A stretch of DNA of 47,781 nucleotides from an uncultured Bacteroidaceae bacterium (GCA_905234745.1 CAJOJD010000025.1:1-47781); one strand, 5' to 3'; shown: positions 8,859 through 17,860, counted from the stretch's first letter. Numbers and translations are program-made. Notes: generated by a model from the letters alone, not told the origin.

Positions 8859-10724
8859 TCACTTAATGGTGTTCTCAATCTGACTGATCACTGCGGCAGC
8901 CTGGTCGTAAAGACGGTCCATCCTGCCGGTATCATCACCTGGAGCATAACGTGCGAATTCACAGTCGTCCAACAGTCCGATAACCTGCTTGACAGGTTCC
9001 TCGGCCACATTGCGGCGTATCAGTTCAGACTCAATGTTATCCTTTGAAAGTTGTGCTACCGGTATGGAGAGCTTGTCGCCGAAATAGCCGTACAGGGCAC
9101 GCATCATCTCGTCGTAGAATTCATTTTTACGGTTCTCCTTCATCAGTTTGCGTGCCACCTTAAGACGTTTGGTTGCCACTGAGCTGGCCTTCTTTACGCG
9201 AACCTTGGCCACATTGGCGTTATCGGCTATACGCTTACGTGAGATTGCGATCACGGCAATCAGTATAATGAGCGGTAATGTCAGGCACAGCCAGAACAGA
9301 GATGAGCCGAAGAACTGTGAATTGCCGGATTTGAGTTTTAAGGGTGTCGAATGGAAACGGACGTCCTGACCCACAAACTTGAGATCCTCCTTGTTTACGT
9401 ATGAAACCGATGTCTGGGACTCGCCTCCACCCTGCCCTTTGGCTACATTCAGGGTGTATTCATCGGTCTTTGTGGTCTTGTATGTGCCGCTCTTGGGATC
9501 AAAAAACTGGAATTCCAGCGCAGGAATGGTGTACTGGCCTGCGTGACGCGGAATAATCAGGTATTCATATACCTTGTTTCCGGTCTGGCGGCCGCCCTTG
9601 ATGGTGTATTTGTTGTCTACCTTGGGGTCATATATGTCAAAGTCCTGCGGGAACTTCATCTCGGGAGTCTTGACAAGTTTCAGGTTACCGGTACCGGAAA
9701 GGATCACGCGGACGGTAACTGCGTCATTTGCGGTGACATCGGTCGAACTGATCGTAGAACTGATGGTGAAATCACCTACTCCGCCATAGAATGCACTTGT
9801 CTTGCCCTGTGGCAGCGGTTTGACATTTATCTTTATACTGCGGGCAGTCAGTTCTTTCTTGACCTCAACAAACCTTGAGGAGTTGAAGAACATGTCAAAG
9901 ATATCACCGCTGTTATTCTCGACGCGTTGTGCAATGACGCCTTCAAATGTTGTTGCGGGTATCTCCAGTTCACCTGAATGCTGCGGGAACAGCACGAACT
10001 GGCTCCATACTACAGTCTGGTAGTTTCGTCCGTTGTAGTGTTCCAGGGTGAACTCCTTCTGCTGCGGCAGTTCCACCTCCTGTACATGGAAGTTCTTGAG
10101 GTCGGGCATCTGCCTGCTCATGGTCTGAAGATCGACCGACGGCAGCTTGTAGATCTTGTATGTAAGCAGAAGAGCCTCCTGCTCATAAACCGTTGTCTTG
10201 TCGACAGTTACGAGCATAAACAGGTCATCATTAGCAACAGAGCCGGTACTTTGGCCCGATGCCTGCTGACGGCCGGAGCCGCCCCCCTGCCCTTGTCCGC
10301 CTTGATTCTGCACCGTCTCATCGGGCGGCAGGACTTTTATCGTCAGTTTGTTTGATGTTACCTGACTGCCGTTAGCCTTGATTGTTGCACCGTCAAGTTC
10401 AACTACGCCGGGCTCGGCAGCTACGGCCATAAAAGTATATGTAATGGTCGTGCTGCTGCTACGCTGACCATTGACTATCGTTGTGCTTGACGATGTTGAT
10501 GTAGCAGGACCTGAAAGAATCTGGATATTCTTCATGTCCGGAGCACGGAACTCCTTTGCGTCACGTGTATTGACCTTATATGTAATTCTGAAACGTTCAC
10601 CCACCACTACGGCTTGAGGCGCCTGCGCGGTAAATGATACGTCCTGGGCAACGGCTCTTACTCCGGCCAGCATGATAAGCATGACCGCGAGTAACAGTCC
10701 TTTTGTCTTCTTGAGTATATTCAT
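8859..10724 (-). CDS. batD: BatD oxygen-tolerance protein
   Basis: A 621-residue membrane-anchored protein. It has an N-terminal signal (ending AVAQ), tandem beta-rich domains typical of the BatD family (PQAVVVGERFRITYKVN near the start), a Gly/Gln-rich low-complexity stretch (QGGQGQGGGSGRQQ), a single membrane helix near residue 480-500 (LFWLCLTLPLIILIAVIAI) and a cytosolic tail. The start is the ATG at 10724, five codons-worth of bases from the batC stop; a TTG three codons upstream would overlap batC. BatD relatives are needed for oxygen tolerance or stress resistance in several bacteria, but no enzymatic activity is known. Confidence 0.9.
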   Translation of the reverse strand: MNILKKTKGLLLAVMLIMLAGVRAVAQDVSFTAQAPQAVVVGERFRITYKVNTRDAKEFRAPDMKNIQILSGPATSTSSSTTIVNGQRSSSTTITYTFMAVAAEPGVVELDGATIKANGSQVTSNKLTIKVLPPDETVQNQGGQGQGGGSGRQQASGQSTGSVANDDLFMLVTVDKTTVYEQEALLLTYKIYKLPSVDLQTMSRQMPDLKNFHVQEVELPQQKEFTLEHYNGRNYQTVVWSQFVLFPQHSGELEIPATTFEGVIAQRVENNSGDIFDMFFNSSRFVEVKKELTARSIKINVKPLPQGKTSAFYGGVGDFTISSTISSTDVTANDAVTVRVILSGTGNLKLVKTPEMKFPQDFDIYDPKVDNKYTIKGGRQTGNKVYEYLIIPRHAGQYTIPALEFQFFDPKSGTYKTTKTDEYTLNVAKGQGGGESQTSVSYVNKEDLKFVGQDVRFHSTPLKLKSGNSQFFGSSLFWLCLTLPLIILIAVIAISRKRIADNANVAKVRVKKASSVATKRLKVARKLMKENRKNEFYDEMMRALYGYFGDKLSIPVAQLSKDNIESELIRRNVAEEPVKQVIGLLDDCEFARYAPGDDTGRMDRLYDQAAAVISQIENTIK

Positions 10725-10726
10725 AA

Positions 10727-11476
10727 TTACCAATCTTTTTCCAACGGTTTCTTAGGTTGAGCCTTCATCAGTTGTTCCTGGACTCTTTCCTGAACTTCTT
10801 TCTCGTCCTGCATGGCAGCCTCCAGTATCTGCTCGGCATTCTCCTGGGACATATCCTGCTGTTCCTGCTCCTGCTGCTCTTGTTGCTGCTGCTCTTGCTG
10901 ATCCTGTTGCTGTTGTTCCTGCTGTTGCTGTTCCTGTTCCTGCTGCTGGTCCTGTTGTTGCTCTTGCTGCTGTTGCTGCTGTTGCTGCTGTTGTTTTAGC
11001 ATTCGCTGGGCAAGTATCAGGTTGTAGCGGGTCTCATCATCCTGCGGATTGTTGCGGAGAGCCTGTTTGTAGGCATCGACAGCCTTGTCATATTGCTCAC
11101 ACATATGATATACCACACCTGTGTTGTGATATGTCTTGGCCAGTGCATCCTTGCATTTGTCAAGGTCCTTCTTTGAAGAGGACGGATCGTCCATCAGTTC
11201 TTTCTTCTGCCCTTCAAGGATATTGGCCATCTTGCGGTACTGATCGATCGCTTCATTGGGCTTCTGCTGTGCTGTATAGGCATTTCCAAGGTTGTAATAT
11301 GCCTCATTGAGTTCCGGATTCATGTCCAATGCCTTTAGGTAATTCTCCTCGGCTTTGATGAACAGGCTGTCCTGGAACATACGGTTGCCCTTGCGCACGA
11401 ACGAACGGTCCGACCGCTGTGCATATGCACCGGTTACGGATGCCGTCAACAGTAAGAACAACAATATCTTTCTCAT
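10727..11476 (-). CDS. batC: BatC, TPR protein with polyglutamine tract
   Basis: A 249-residue protein with a signal peptide (MRKILLFLLLTASVTGAYAQ), two or three TPR units (for example NEAYYNLGNAYTAQQKPNEA), a Gln/Glu/Asp-only stretch at residues 162-207 and a charged C-terminal segment with NAEQILEAAMQDEKE, which is the BatC signature end. Its ATG overlaps the batB stop (ATGA), indicating translational coupling. BatC is expected to act as a periplasmic or membrane scaffold with BatB and BatE. The glutamine run is coded by mixed CAG/CAA codons. Confidence 0.9.
   Translation of the reverse strand: MRKILLFLLLTASVTGAYAQRSDRSFVRKGNRMFQDSLFIKAEENYLKALDMNPELNEAYYNLGNAYTAQQKPNEAIDQYRKMANILEGQKKELMDDPSSSKKDLDKCKDALAKTYHNTGVVYHMCEQYDKAVDAYKQALRNNPQDDETRYNLILAQRMLKQQQQQQQQQQEQQQDQQQEQEQQQQEQQQQDQQEQQQQEQQEQEQQDMSQENAEQILEAAMQDEKEVQERVQEQLMKAQPKKPLEKDW
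10856..10993 (-). repeat. CAG/CAA triplet tract (46 Gln-rich residues in batC)
   Basis: On the plus strand this reads as CTG/TTG triplets with occasional GAA/GTC-type interruptions. The first eleven codons in the coding direction are all Gln. It is an imperfect trinucleotide repeat likely to vary in length while keeping frame. Confidence 0.9.
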
Positions 11477-12513
11477 TTTGCTTTCTCCTCGTCTATTTTG
11501 AACAGATTGAATTTCCTGAGTCTGGGGTTACGGCTCTCGCAGATGAAAATCTCAAAGAGCAATATCACCAGAATCATCCAGGCAATTATTGCGAACTGTT
11601 CGTCATATTCAGTATAAATCGTGGTCTCAACGTCAGCCTTGGCCAGTTTGTCTATCTCCTTCTGAAGCGCTTTCTCGGCGGCGTTTGAATTATCCACGTA
11701 GAAATACGCTCCCTTGCCTGCGGCTGCTATGTTGCGGCACATCTCCTCATTGAGACGTGTCACCACTACATTACCTTCACGATCCTTGCGGAACTCTCCT
11801 CTCCTGTCACCCGGGATGGGTGAACCTGACGGCAGACCTACTCCCATCACATATACTATGTAGCCCTTCTCGGCGGCTGCCTGTGCGGCTTCGACTGCTC
11901 CGCCTTCATGGTTCTCACCGTCCGTTATCACGATTATGGCTTTACCTACGCCTTCATTGGGAGTGAAACTGCGTGTGGCCAGCTCGATGGCTGTCTTGAT
12001 ATCGGTTCCCTGTCGTGTGATCAGAGCGGGTGAAATGGTATTCAGGAATACCTTGGCCGATATGAAATCGCTTGTTATGGGCAACTGCACGAAAGCGTCG
12101 CCTGCAAAGACTATCAGGCCTATCTTGTCATCCTTGAACTGGTCAACCAGGTTGGATATGATACGTTTGGACTTCTCAAGACGGCTGGGCGCAACGTCAT
12201 CGGCCAGCATGGAGTTAGAGATATCAAGTGCTATGACGGTTTCAATGCCCTTTCGGGTGACCGTTTCCTGCTTTGAGCCGAACTGCGGTCTGGCCAGCAG
12301 GAAGCAGCTCAATGCATATGCGGCAAACAGCAGCCAGAATTTGATGTTGGGACGGCTGGTGGATGCATCGGGCATAAGCTGCGACAGGAGTTCACTGTCA
12401 CCGTACTCTTTCAGTTTTCTGCGGCGGCGTATGTTGGAGAACACATGCAAGGCAACTAGCACCGGAATCAGTGCCAGCAGATACAAATATTCGGGATTTG
12501 CGAACTTGAACAT
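11473..12513 (-). CDS. batB: BatB, von Willebrand factor A membrane protein
   Basis: A 346-residue protein with two membrane helices at the N-terminus (YLYLLALIPVLVALHVF and the segment near residue 60), a VWA domain and a C-terminal membrane helix (AIIAWMILVILLFEIFI). The metal-ion-dependent adhesion site is complete: DISNS (DxSxS), the Thr in SPALITRQGTD, and VITDGENHEGG. It is the paralogue of BatA next to it. Both are predicted to form a membrane-anchored complex with the VWA domain in the periplasm or cytosol depending on topology. It lies 12 bases downstream of batA. Confidence 0.92.
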   Translation of the reverse strand: MFKFANPEYLYLLALIPVLVALHVFSNIRRRRKLKEYGDSELLSQLMPDASTSRPNIKFWLLFAAYALSCFLLARPQFGSKQETVTRKGIETVIALDISNSMLADDVAPSRLEKSKRIISNLVDQFKDDKIGLIVFAGDAFVQLPITSDFISAKVFLNTISPALITRQGTDIKTAIELATRSFTPNEGVGKAIIVITDGENHEGGAVEAAQAAAEKGYIVYVMGVGLPSGSPIPGDRRGEFRKDREGNVVVTRLNEEMCRNIAAAGKGAYFYVDNSNAAEKALQKEIDKLAKADVETTIYTEYDEQFAIIAWMILVILLFEIFICESRNPRLRKFNLFKIDEEKAK

Positions 12514-12525
12514 AGTAACTCCTCT

Positions 12526-13505
12526 TTATGGTATTGTACGCAGAACGGTCTGCTTGAGCAGTATTGAGAGCAACAGGCTCAGAAGCAGTGCCAGTGCGAG
12601 CGGCTGATACTCCTCCTGGTTCTTGCTGAACTCCTTGACCTGCAGTTTGGTGCGTTCCAACTTGTCAATCTCCTCATATACCTCCTTCAGTTTGCTGTTG
12701 CTGGTGGCTCGGTAATACTGTCCGTTTGCAGTCTGGGCAATCTGACGGAGCACATTCTCATCAATCTCAACTGCCATATTCACATACTGTGTGCCGAATG
12801 CCGTATGTACGGGATATGGCGCGGTACCGTTGGTTCCTACGCCGATGGTATAGACCCCATCTCGGCAGCGGTCATGGGTGATATCTCACCGCGGTTGTTG
12901 GAACCATCGGTCAACAGGATGATAACCTTGGACTTGGCCTCACTGTCCTTAAGTCGGCTTATGGCATTGGCCAGTCCCATTCCTATGGCCGTTCCATCCT
13001 CAATTATACCATTGGCGGCGATATCGCTGCTTACGTTCTGGAACATATTGAGCAGTACGGTATGATCGACTGTCATGGGGCACTGAGTGAATGCCTCGCC
13101 TGCGAATATGGTCAGTCCTATGTTGTCATTGGGACGTCCGTTTATGAATTCCGATGCCACCTGCTTGGCAGCCTCTATGCGGTTCGGCTTCAGGTCCTCG
13201 GCAAGCATACTGGTGGATACGTCGACCGCCAGCATTATGTCGATACCTTCTATCTCCGTATCCTGCCAACGGTCAGTAGTCTGAGGACGCGCCAGAATCA
13301 GCGACAGGAGCACGATGGCTACCATATCAAGTATGAACGGAACGTGTATAAGGTAATATTTCCAGCTTTTTCTCAGGCCGCTGTACATGGACGTTGTAGG
13401 TACGGACATGGCGGCGCGCCTCTTACGACCTCTAAGTACATACCACAATACGCATGGTATGACCAGAAGCATCAGAAGGAGATATGCGCTGTTTGCAAAT
13501 GTCAT
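12526..13505 (-). pseudogene. batA: batA, VWA membrane protein, broken by an internal deletion
   Basis: The first 222 codons encode a VWA protein with N-terminal membrane helices, MIDAS DVSTS, and LLTDGSNNRGE, and run out at a stop after AAEMGS. The rest of the family sequence (YTIGVGTNG, then FGTQYVNMAVEIDENVLRQIA and a C-terminal membrane helix) continues in another frame to a stop at 12526. At 12853-12858 the codons between AAEM and YTIG, where relatives have about KxxGIRV, are missing; comparison with the remembered family length gives roughly 19 lost bases. The full span is 980 bases, two more than a multiple of three. The downstream piece has an internal ATG but is not a natural gene. 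Either a true pseudogene or an assembly error. Confidence 0.88.
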
Positions 13506-13517
13506 GACGTTAGTTCT

Positions 13518-14588
13518 TTAGAAAAACAGATAATACAACTTCAATACGGCGAGTACGAAGGCTACGGCACCTACTGCAGCAACGGCGATTCCGGCCGCCA
13601 GCAGCATGATGCGTGCTCCCTTACTCCGCTTTTCCTCAATTACTGTCTCTTCCTCCTTGGGCTTAAGTTCATCCTCAGGCACCTCGATCTTGGTGTCATT
13701 GACAAACTCCAAGGCATTCACCAGGTTCCGGTCATTCTCGTTCAGCATAGGCTTGAACTTGGCGAATTTCACCATATCGGATGTGGAAAGCAGGTCTCTC
13801 AACTCGTTGAGCGACTCCTTGTCCCTACTCTCTTCAAGACGTTCCAGAATCTCATATGATGTCATTTCGGTGGCATTGAAACCGAACCTGTCATTTATGT
13901 ATTCGCGCAAAATATCGGTCAATTGTGTATAGTAGGCTTTGGCATCCTCGTTATGGGGACCGCCTGATTGCCTGAGTTCCTCAATTTCCGATATGGCGCG
14001 TATGTGAGCCGGTATCTTGGGTTCTATCTTGATTCTCCTTATGATAGGCTTGTCATCACGGTATCTGACAATCAGATATACCGCAGCGATGATGGCAATG
14101 GCCGCAAGCAGCCAATAGATCAGCAACCCCTTGACTTCATAGAGCTTCACGGGGGTCTTCATGTTCTCCTTGGGGCCGTAAATGTTCTTCTCATACTCCT
14201 CCGGAATATCATATGATACGAAAGCCAGAGCAAGGCGGTTGGACTGATACTCCTGTCCATCAACCGTCACGGGTATGTATGGAATATAGATAAGGGCCGA
14301 ATCAAAGCATGTCAGCGTGTAGTTGCGGGTTATGGTCATCCGCTGGTTGTCGTTCACATACTGGGTGTCGGTAACTACAGGCGGGATGATTTCAAGTCCG
14401 GTAACTATGGTGTCACGGTATGCAGGAAACGAGACTGTCTGGCCGGCATCGCATGTAACCTCGACATGGAGTCCGGTCTGTTGTCCTATCCACATCATCA
14501 TCGAGTCCAGTTCAGCCTTTACGATGACCTGGGCCGATGCCAACGCGGGAACAATCCCCAAACACAGATATAAAAGGATTCTTTTCAT
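13518..14588 (-). CDS. Bat-operon membrane protein of unknown function
   Basis: A 356-residue protein with a signal peptide (ending ASAQ), a periplasmic beta-rich part, a membrane helix near residues 153-175 (GLLIYWLLAAIAIIAAVYLI), a cytosolic region rich in Glu and Lys, and a last hydrophobic helix at the C-terminus. It always lies, in Bacteroidales as I recall them, between the DUF58 gene and batA, and resembles the BatD/DUF4381-type helpers. The start is 3 bases from the upstream DUF58 stop, and its own stop is 12 bases before batA, so it is co-transcribed. No catalytic motif is visible. Confidence 0.8.
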   Translation of the reverse strand: MKRILLYLCLGIVPALASAQVIVKAELDSMMMWIGQQTGLHVEVTCDAGQTVSFPAYRDTIVTGLEIIPPVVTDTQYVNDNQRMTITRNYTLTCFDSALIYIPYIPVTVDGQEYQSNRLALAFVSYDIPEEYEKNIYGPKENMKTPVKLYEVKGLLIYWLLAAIAIIAAVYLIVRYRDDKPIIRRIKIEPKIPAHIRAISEIEELRQSGGPHNEDAKAYYTQLTDILREYINDRFGFNATEMTSYEILERLEESRDKESLNELRDLLSTSDMVKFAKFKPMLNENDRNLVNALEFVNDTKIEVPEDELKPKEEETVIEEKRSKGARIMLLAAGIAVAAVGAVAFVLAVLKLYYLFF

Positions 14589-14590
14589 CT

Positions 14591-15460
14591 CTAATTCCTC
14601 TTTGCGAACAGTCCCATAAGGGCCTTTACATAATCCTGATCCGTTCTGACGGATACCGAGTCGACACTGCTTCGGGTAAGATAATCCTGAATGCGTGCCG
14701 TATTGTCGTCAAACCATTTCTTATGGGCTGAACGGACCTTCATGGATGATGTGTCTACATACATCTCCTGACCTGTCTCGGCGTCAGTCAGTTTCATAAG
14801 ACCCACATCAGGGAGTTCTTCCATACGCCTGTCATAGACACGGATCGCTACGATATCATGCTTGCGGTTTGCAATGGTAAGGGCGTTCCTGTAGTCGTGA
14901 GGATCTATGAAATCGCTCAACAGGAATGCCGTGCAGCGTTTCTTGACGGCACCTGTCAGGAACTCCAGTGGTACGGTTATATCCGTAGTCTTGCTCTCGG
15001 GCTCATAGTTCAGTAGTTCACGAATCAGATAGAGGATGTGCTTACGGCCCTTCTTGGGCGGTATGAACTTCTCTATCCTGTCGCTGAAGAACAGCAGCCC
15101 CACCTTATCATTATTCTCGATGGCGGCAAATGCCAGCGTGGCGGCAATCTCGGTAACCATCTCACGCTTCATCATTACCTGTGTGCCGAAGTTCAGACTG
15201 TCGGACACATCGACCATAAGCATAACGGTAAGTTCGCGTTCCTCCTCAAAAACCTTTGAGTAAGGCTTGTTCATGCGGGCTGTAACATTCCAGTCAATGT
15301 CACGGGGCTCGTCACCGTACTGGTATTCACGCACCTCGCTGAATGCCATACCGCGTCCTTTAAAGGCGGTATGGTACTGGCCGGCAAAAATGTTACTGGA
15401 CAGACCACGGGTCTTGATCTCAATTTTCCGAACCTTCGCTATCAGTTCACTTGTTTCCAT
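14591..15460 (-). CDS. DUF58 domain protein
   Basis: A 289-residue cytosolic protein with the DUF58 signature GDEPRDIDWNVTARMNKP at about residues 50-67 and a degenerate VWA-like fold (VMLMVDVSDSLNFG, DKVGLLFFSD). DUF58 proteins are almost always encoded next to MoxR ATPases and VWA proteins and are thought to be clients or adaptors of MoxR-driven remodelling. It follows moxR by 26 bases and precedes the next gene by 2 bases, so it belongs to the same operon. Confidence 0.9.
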   Translation of the reverse strand: METSELIAKVRKIEIKTRGLSSNIFAGQYHTAFKGRGMAFSEVREYQYGDEPRDIDWNVTARMNKPYSKVFEEERELTVMLMVDVSDSLNFGTQVMMKREMVTEIAATLAFAAIENNDKVGLLFFSDRIEKFIPPKKGRKHILYLIRELLNYEPESKTTDITVPLEFLTGAVKKRCTAFLLSDFIDPHDYRNALTIANRKHDIVAIRVYDRRMEELPDVGLMKLTDAETGQEMYVDTSSMKVRSAHKKWFDDNTARIQDYLTRSSVDSVSVRTDQDYVKALMGLFAKRN

Positions 15461-15486
15461 ACTAAACTGATTACAAGGAGGTTAAA

Positions 15487-16482
15487 TCAAGGTACTTCAA
15501 CTTTGTTCAAGATGCGGCTTACCAGTTCGTCCTGGGTTACGTTGGTTGCCTCGGCCTCATATGTAAGACCGATGCGGTGACGCAGTACATCATGGGCGAT
15601 GGCACGTACATCCTCAGGCACTACATAGCCGCGACGCTTTATGAATGCATATGAACGTGCAGCCAGAGCCAGATTGATCGATGCACGGGGTGAACCTCCG
15701 AACGATATGAGTTCCTTGACCTCCTTAAGGCCGTATTTCTCGGGATAACGTGTTGCAAAGACTATATCAGCGATATACTGCTCTATCTTCTCGTCAAGAT
15801 AAACCATATCGACCACCTTGCGGGCTTCGATAATGTCATCGGTAGACATGACAGGCTTTACCGTACCTATCTCGTGATGTATCTGCTGATGTATGATCTT
15901 CTTCTCCTCCTCTATCTTGGGATAGTCTATGACAGCCTTAAGCATGAAACGGTCAACCTGTGCCTCGGGCAGCGGGTATGTACCCTCCTGCTCTATCGGG
16001 TTCTGTGTAGCCATTACCAGGAAGGGCTTGGGAAGCTTGAAGGTCTCGCCGCCCAGTGTTACCTGACGCTCCTGCATGGCCTCAAGCAATGCGCTCTGTA
16101 CCTTGGCGGGAGCACGGTTGATCTCATCGGCCAAGATGAAGTTGGCGAATACCGGTCCTTTCTTGGGAAGGAATGATTCATCCTTCTGGCTGTAGATCAT
16201 GGTACCTACAACATCGGCAGGAAGCAGATCGGGAGTAAACTGTATGCGGTTGAAGCTGGCATCGATAAGAGATGCAAGTGTCTTGATGGCAAGAGTCTTG
16301 GCCAGACCGGGTACACCTTCCAGGAGGATGTGTCCGTCGGACAGGAGTCCTATCAGCAAAGATTCAACCAGATGTTTCTGTCCTACGATCACCTGATCCA
16401 TACCGGCCATCAGGTTGGTAACGAATGCGCTCTGTTTCTCTATGCGCTCATTCAGTTCCCTAATGTCAACGTTTTCACTCAT
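15487..16482 (-). CDS. moxR: MoxR-family AAA+ ATPase
   Basis: A 331-residue AAA+ protein with Walker A GVPGLAKT, Walker B ILADEINRAP, sensor 1 ATQNPIEQEG and arginine-finger region EAQVDRFM. The C-terminal lid carries GGSPRASINL, typical of MoxR. MoxR ATPases act as chaperones for VWA-containing or metal-loaded complexes. It is the first gene of the Bat cluster, which fits a role in assembling BatA/BatB. A 5' leader with a stem-loop and a -7 box lies upstream. Confidence 0.94.
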   Translation of the reverse strand: MSENVDIRELNERIEKQSAFVTNLMAGMDQVIVGQKHLVESLLIGLLSDGHILLEGVPGLAKTLAIKTLASLIDASFNRIQFTPDLLPADVVGTMIYSQKDESFLPKKGPVFANFILADEINRAPAKVQSALLEAMQERQVTLGGETFKLPKPFLVMATQNPIEQEGTYPLPEAQVDRFMLKAVIDYPKIEEEKKIIHQQIHHEIGTVKPVMSTDDIIEARKVVDMVYLDEKIEQYIADIVFATRYPEKYGLKEVKELISFGGSPRASINLALAARSYAFIKRRGYVVPEDVRAIAHDVLRHRIGLTYEAEATNVTQDELVSRILNKVEVP

Positions 16483-16510
16483 AAGATTGTATTTATCAGT
16501 TAGTCAGTCC

Positions 16511-16538
16511 GTGCCCGAATCCTTTCGGATGCAGGCAC
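16511..16538 (-). promoter_or_regulatory. Stem-loop in moxR/bat leader
   Basis: GTGCC (16511-16515) pairs with GGCAC (16534-16538), and ATCC pairs with GGAT around a TTTC loop. It lies between the candidate -7 box and the moxR start, so it would be in the 5' untranslated RNA of the Bat operon. Confidence 0.45.
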
Positions 16539-16542
16539 GGCC

Positions 16543-16550
16543 CAAATATA
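16543..16550 (-). promoter_or_regulatory. Candidate moxR/bat operon -7 box
   Basis: Minus strand reads TATATTTG, matching TAnnTTTG, about 60 bases before the moxR start. No convincing upstream TTTG box. Confidence 0.5.
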
Positions 16551-16624
16551 TGACTATTAATCAGCCGTTATAGGCTAAAAAGGTTTAAATAGTATTGCTT
16601 TTATGATACTGTTAAACATTATTG

Positions 16625-17578
16625 TCATTTGTTAGCCAGCTCAGGCACCTTTATCTTGTAGCCTACAGGCAGTTTCTTGGCAGACCTGGTGTTCAAACCG
16701 TTGTACTTGGCAACATACGGCCACAGTTTCTTGGTTCCGTAATACTTCTCGGCAATGGTGGTAAGCATGTCACCCTTGACCATGGTTACGGTAGCCTTGG
16801 TGCCTACTATTTTGTAGTTTACGGTATCTGCAATGGTAAAGAGCGGCAGAGCCTTTGCCTGATCCTCCTTTGTGAGAGTGAACTTGGCATCCTCCTTCTT
16901 GGGCTGAGCGGCAGGAGCGGCTTTCTCGGCTTTCTTTTCGGGTGCGGGCTGAACTGCAGCCGGAACGGGTGCCTTATCCTTGGCAGGCTGTTTGTCGGCG
17001 TTCTTGAGGAGCTTATTGCCTATTAAAGGCCAAAGCAGAATGATTATCAGAGCGATAACGAGTATGGCGATGATGATTCTGATCCATACCCTTCCGCCCT
17101 TGTTGTCCTTATCGTCCTTAACTTCCTTCTTGGTCTCCTTGGGGGCTGCCTGAGCCTTCTTTTCTTTCTCTTTTTCCATATTGTCTGTATTTGATTTGTT
17201 TACGTTGCTGTTTTCATCGGACTGTGCATCCATTGTTTCCAGTTTGGCAGCCTGCTCCTCGGAGATCTCGACTGTCTCAAAAGCGGCAAACGGCTTGTTG
17301 ATGCGTTCCTTGAGATCCGCATCGGGAATGAATGAAATCTTCTGGTGACCCTCGATGGTGAATCTCTCGCCCGAATTTACATTCACGCTCTCACGGTCCT
17401 CCATCTGGACCAGTTTGAAGGTTCCAAGTCCTTTCACCTTGACCAGGCCCTCGGTGAGGACGGTCTGTGATATGATATCAAAGAAGTTCTTTACGAACTG
17501 TTCCGATGCGGCCTTTGACATTCCGCCAGCCTGTGCCAACAGATCGGCAAGCTGTGAAAGATTGATCTTGTTATCCAT
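16625..17578 (-). CDS. HU-type DNA-binding domain - transmembrane - LysM fusion
   Basis: A 317-residue protein with three parts. Residues 1-95 resemble an HU/IHF subunit (NLSQLADLLAQAGG, VKGLGTFKLVQMEDRES). Residues 100-160 are a charged linker. Residues 164-187 form one membrane helix (VWIRIIIAILVIALIIILLW). After a Pro/Ala/Lys-rich spacer, residues 254-313 form a LysM domain (KGDMLTTIAEKYYGTKKLW, YNGLNTRSAKKLPVGYKIKV). If the HU part is cytosolic and the LysM part periplasmic, it could link the nucleoid to peptidoglycan; this is inference. It starts 9 bases after a plain HU gene, in one transcript with rimO. HU-CCDC81-SPOR proteins of Bacteroidetes are a comparable known arrangement. Confidence 0.88.
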   Translation of the reverse strand: MDNKINLSQLADLLAQAGGMSKAASEQFVKNFFDIISQTVLTEGLVKVKGLGTFKLVQMEDRESVNVNSGERFTIEGHQKISFIPDADLKERINKPFAAFETVEISEEQAAKLETMDAQSDENSNVNKSNTDNMEKEKEKKAQAAPKETKKEVKDDKDNKGGRVWIRIIIAILVIALIIILLWPLIGNKLLKNADKQPAKDKAPVPAAVQPAPEKKAEKAAPAAQPKKEDAKFTLTKEDQAKALPLFTIADTVNYKIVGTKATVTMVKGDMLTTIAEKYYGTKKLWPYVAKYNGLNTRSAKKLPVGYKIKVPELANK

Positions 17579-17587
17579 AGCCGTACG

Positions 17588-17860
17588 TTATTTAAGTTTT
17601 TCCTTAAGGATTGAACTGGGCTTGTATGTCAATACAAGTTTCGGGGGTACGAGCATACGCACTCCTGTGGTCGGATTGACCGATACACGCTCATTCTTTT
17701 TCTTAACTTCAAGAACACCGAATCCGCTTAAACTAACGGAATCACCGTTCTGCCAAAGGTTCTCCATGACACCGATAAGGGTCTGGATCTGTTCCGCAGC
17801 CTGTTCGGCCGACATCTGGCATTTGCCGGACAATTCTGTCAAAAACTGCTTGTTGTTCAT
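17588..17860 (-). CDS. HU-family DNA-binding protein
   Basis: A 90-residue HU/IHF-type protein: N-terminal helices (NKQFLTELSGKCQMSAEQA), the turn SVSLSGFGVLEVKKK, and the DNA-wrapping arm region with VNPTTGVRMLVPPK in place of the usual GRNPxTG. This is a divergent HU rather than the main nucleoid protein. It lies directly upstream of the HU-LysM gene, so the two could form a heterodimer; that is inference from context. It is 19 bases after the rimO stop. Confidence 0.88.
   Translation of the reverse strand: MNNKQFLTELSGKCQMSAEQAAEQIQTLIGVMENLWQNGDSVSLSGFGVLEVKKKNERVSVNPTTGVRMLVPPKLVLTYKPSSILKEKLK

Noticed and set aside
10757-10999. Plus-strand open frame rich in leucine opposite batC
   Set aside because: It is the antisense reading of the CAG/CAA tract; the minus strand holds a complete BatC with signal peptide and coupled start.
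12526-12783. Downstream piece of batA as an independent 85-residue gene
   Set aside because: Its family sequence begins before the internal ATG, at YTIGVGTNG in the same frame, so it is the tail of batA.
13062-13859. 265-codon plus-strand open frame across batA and its neighbour
   Set aside because: It spans two real minus-strand genes with clear domains and has no recognisable family.
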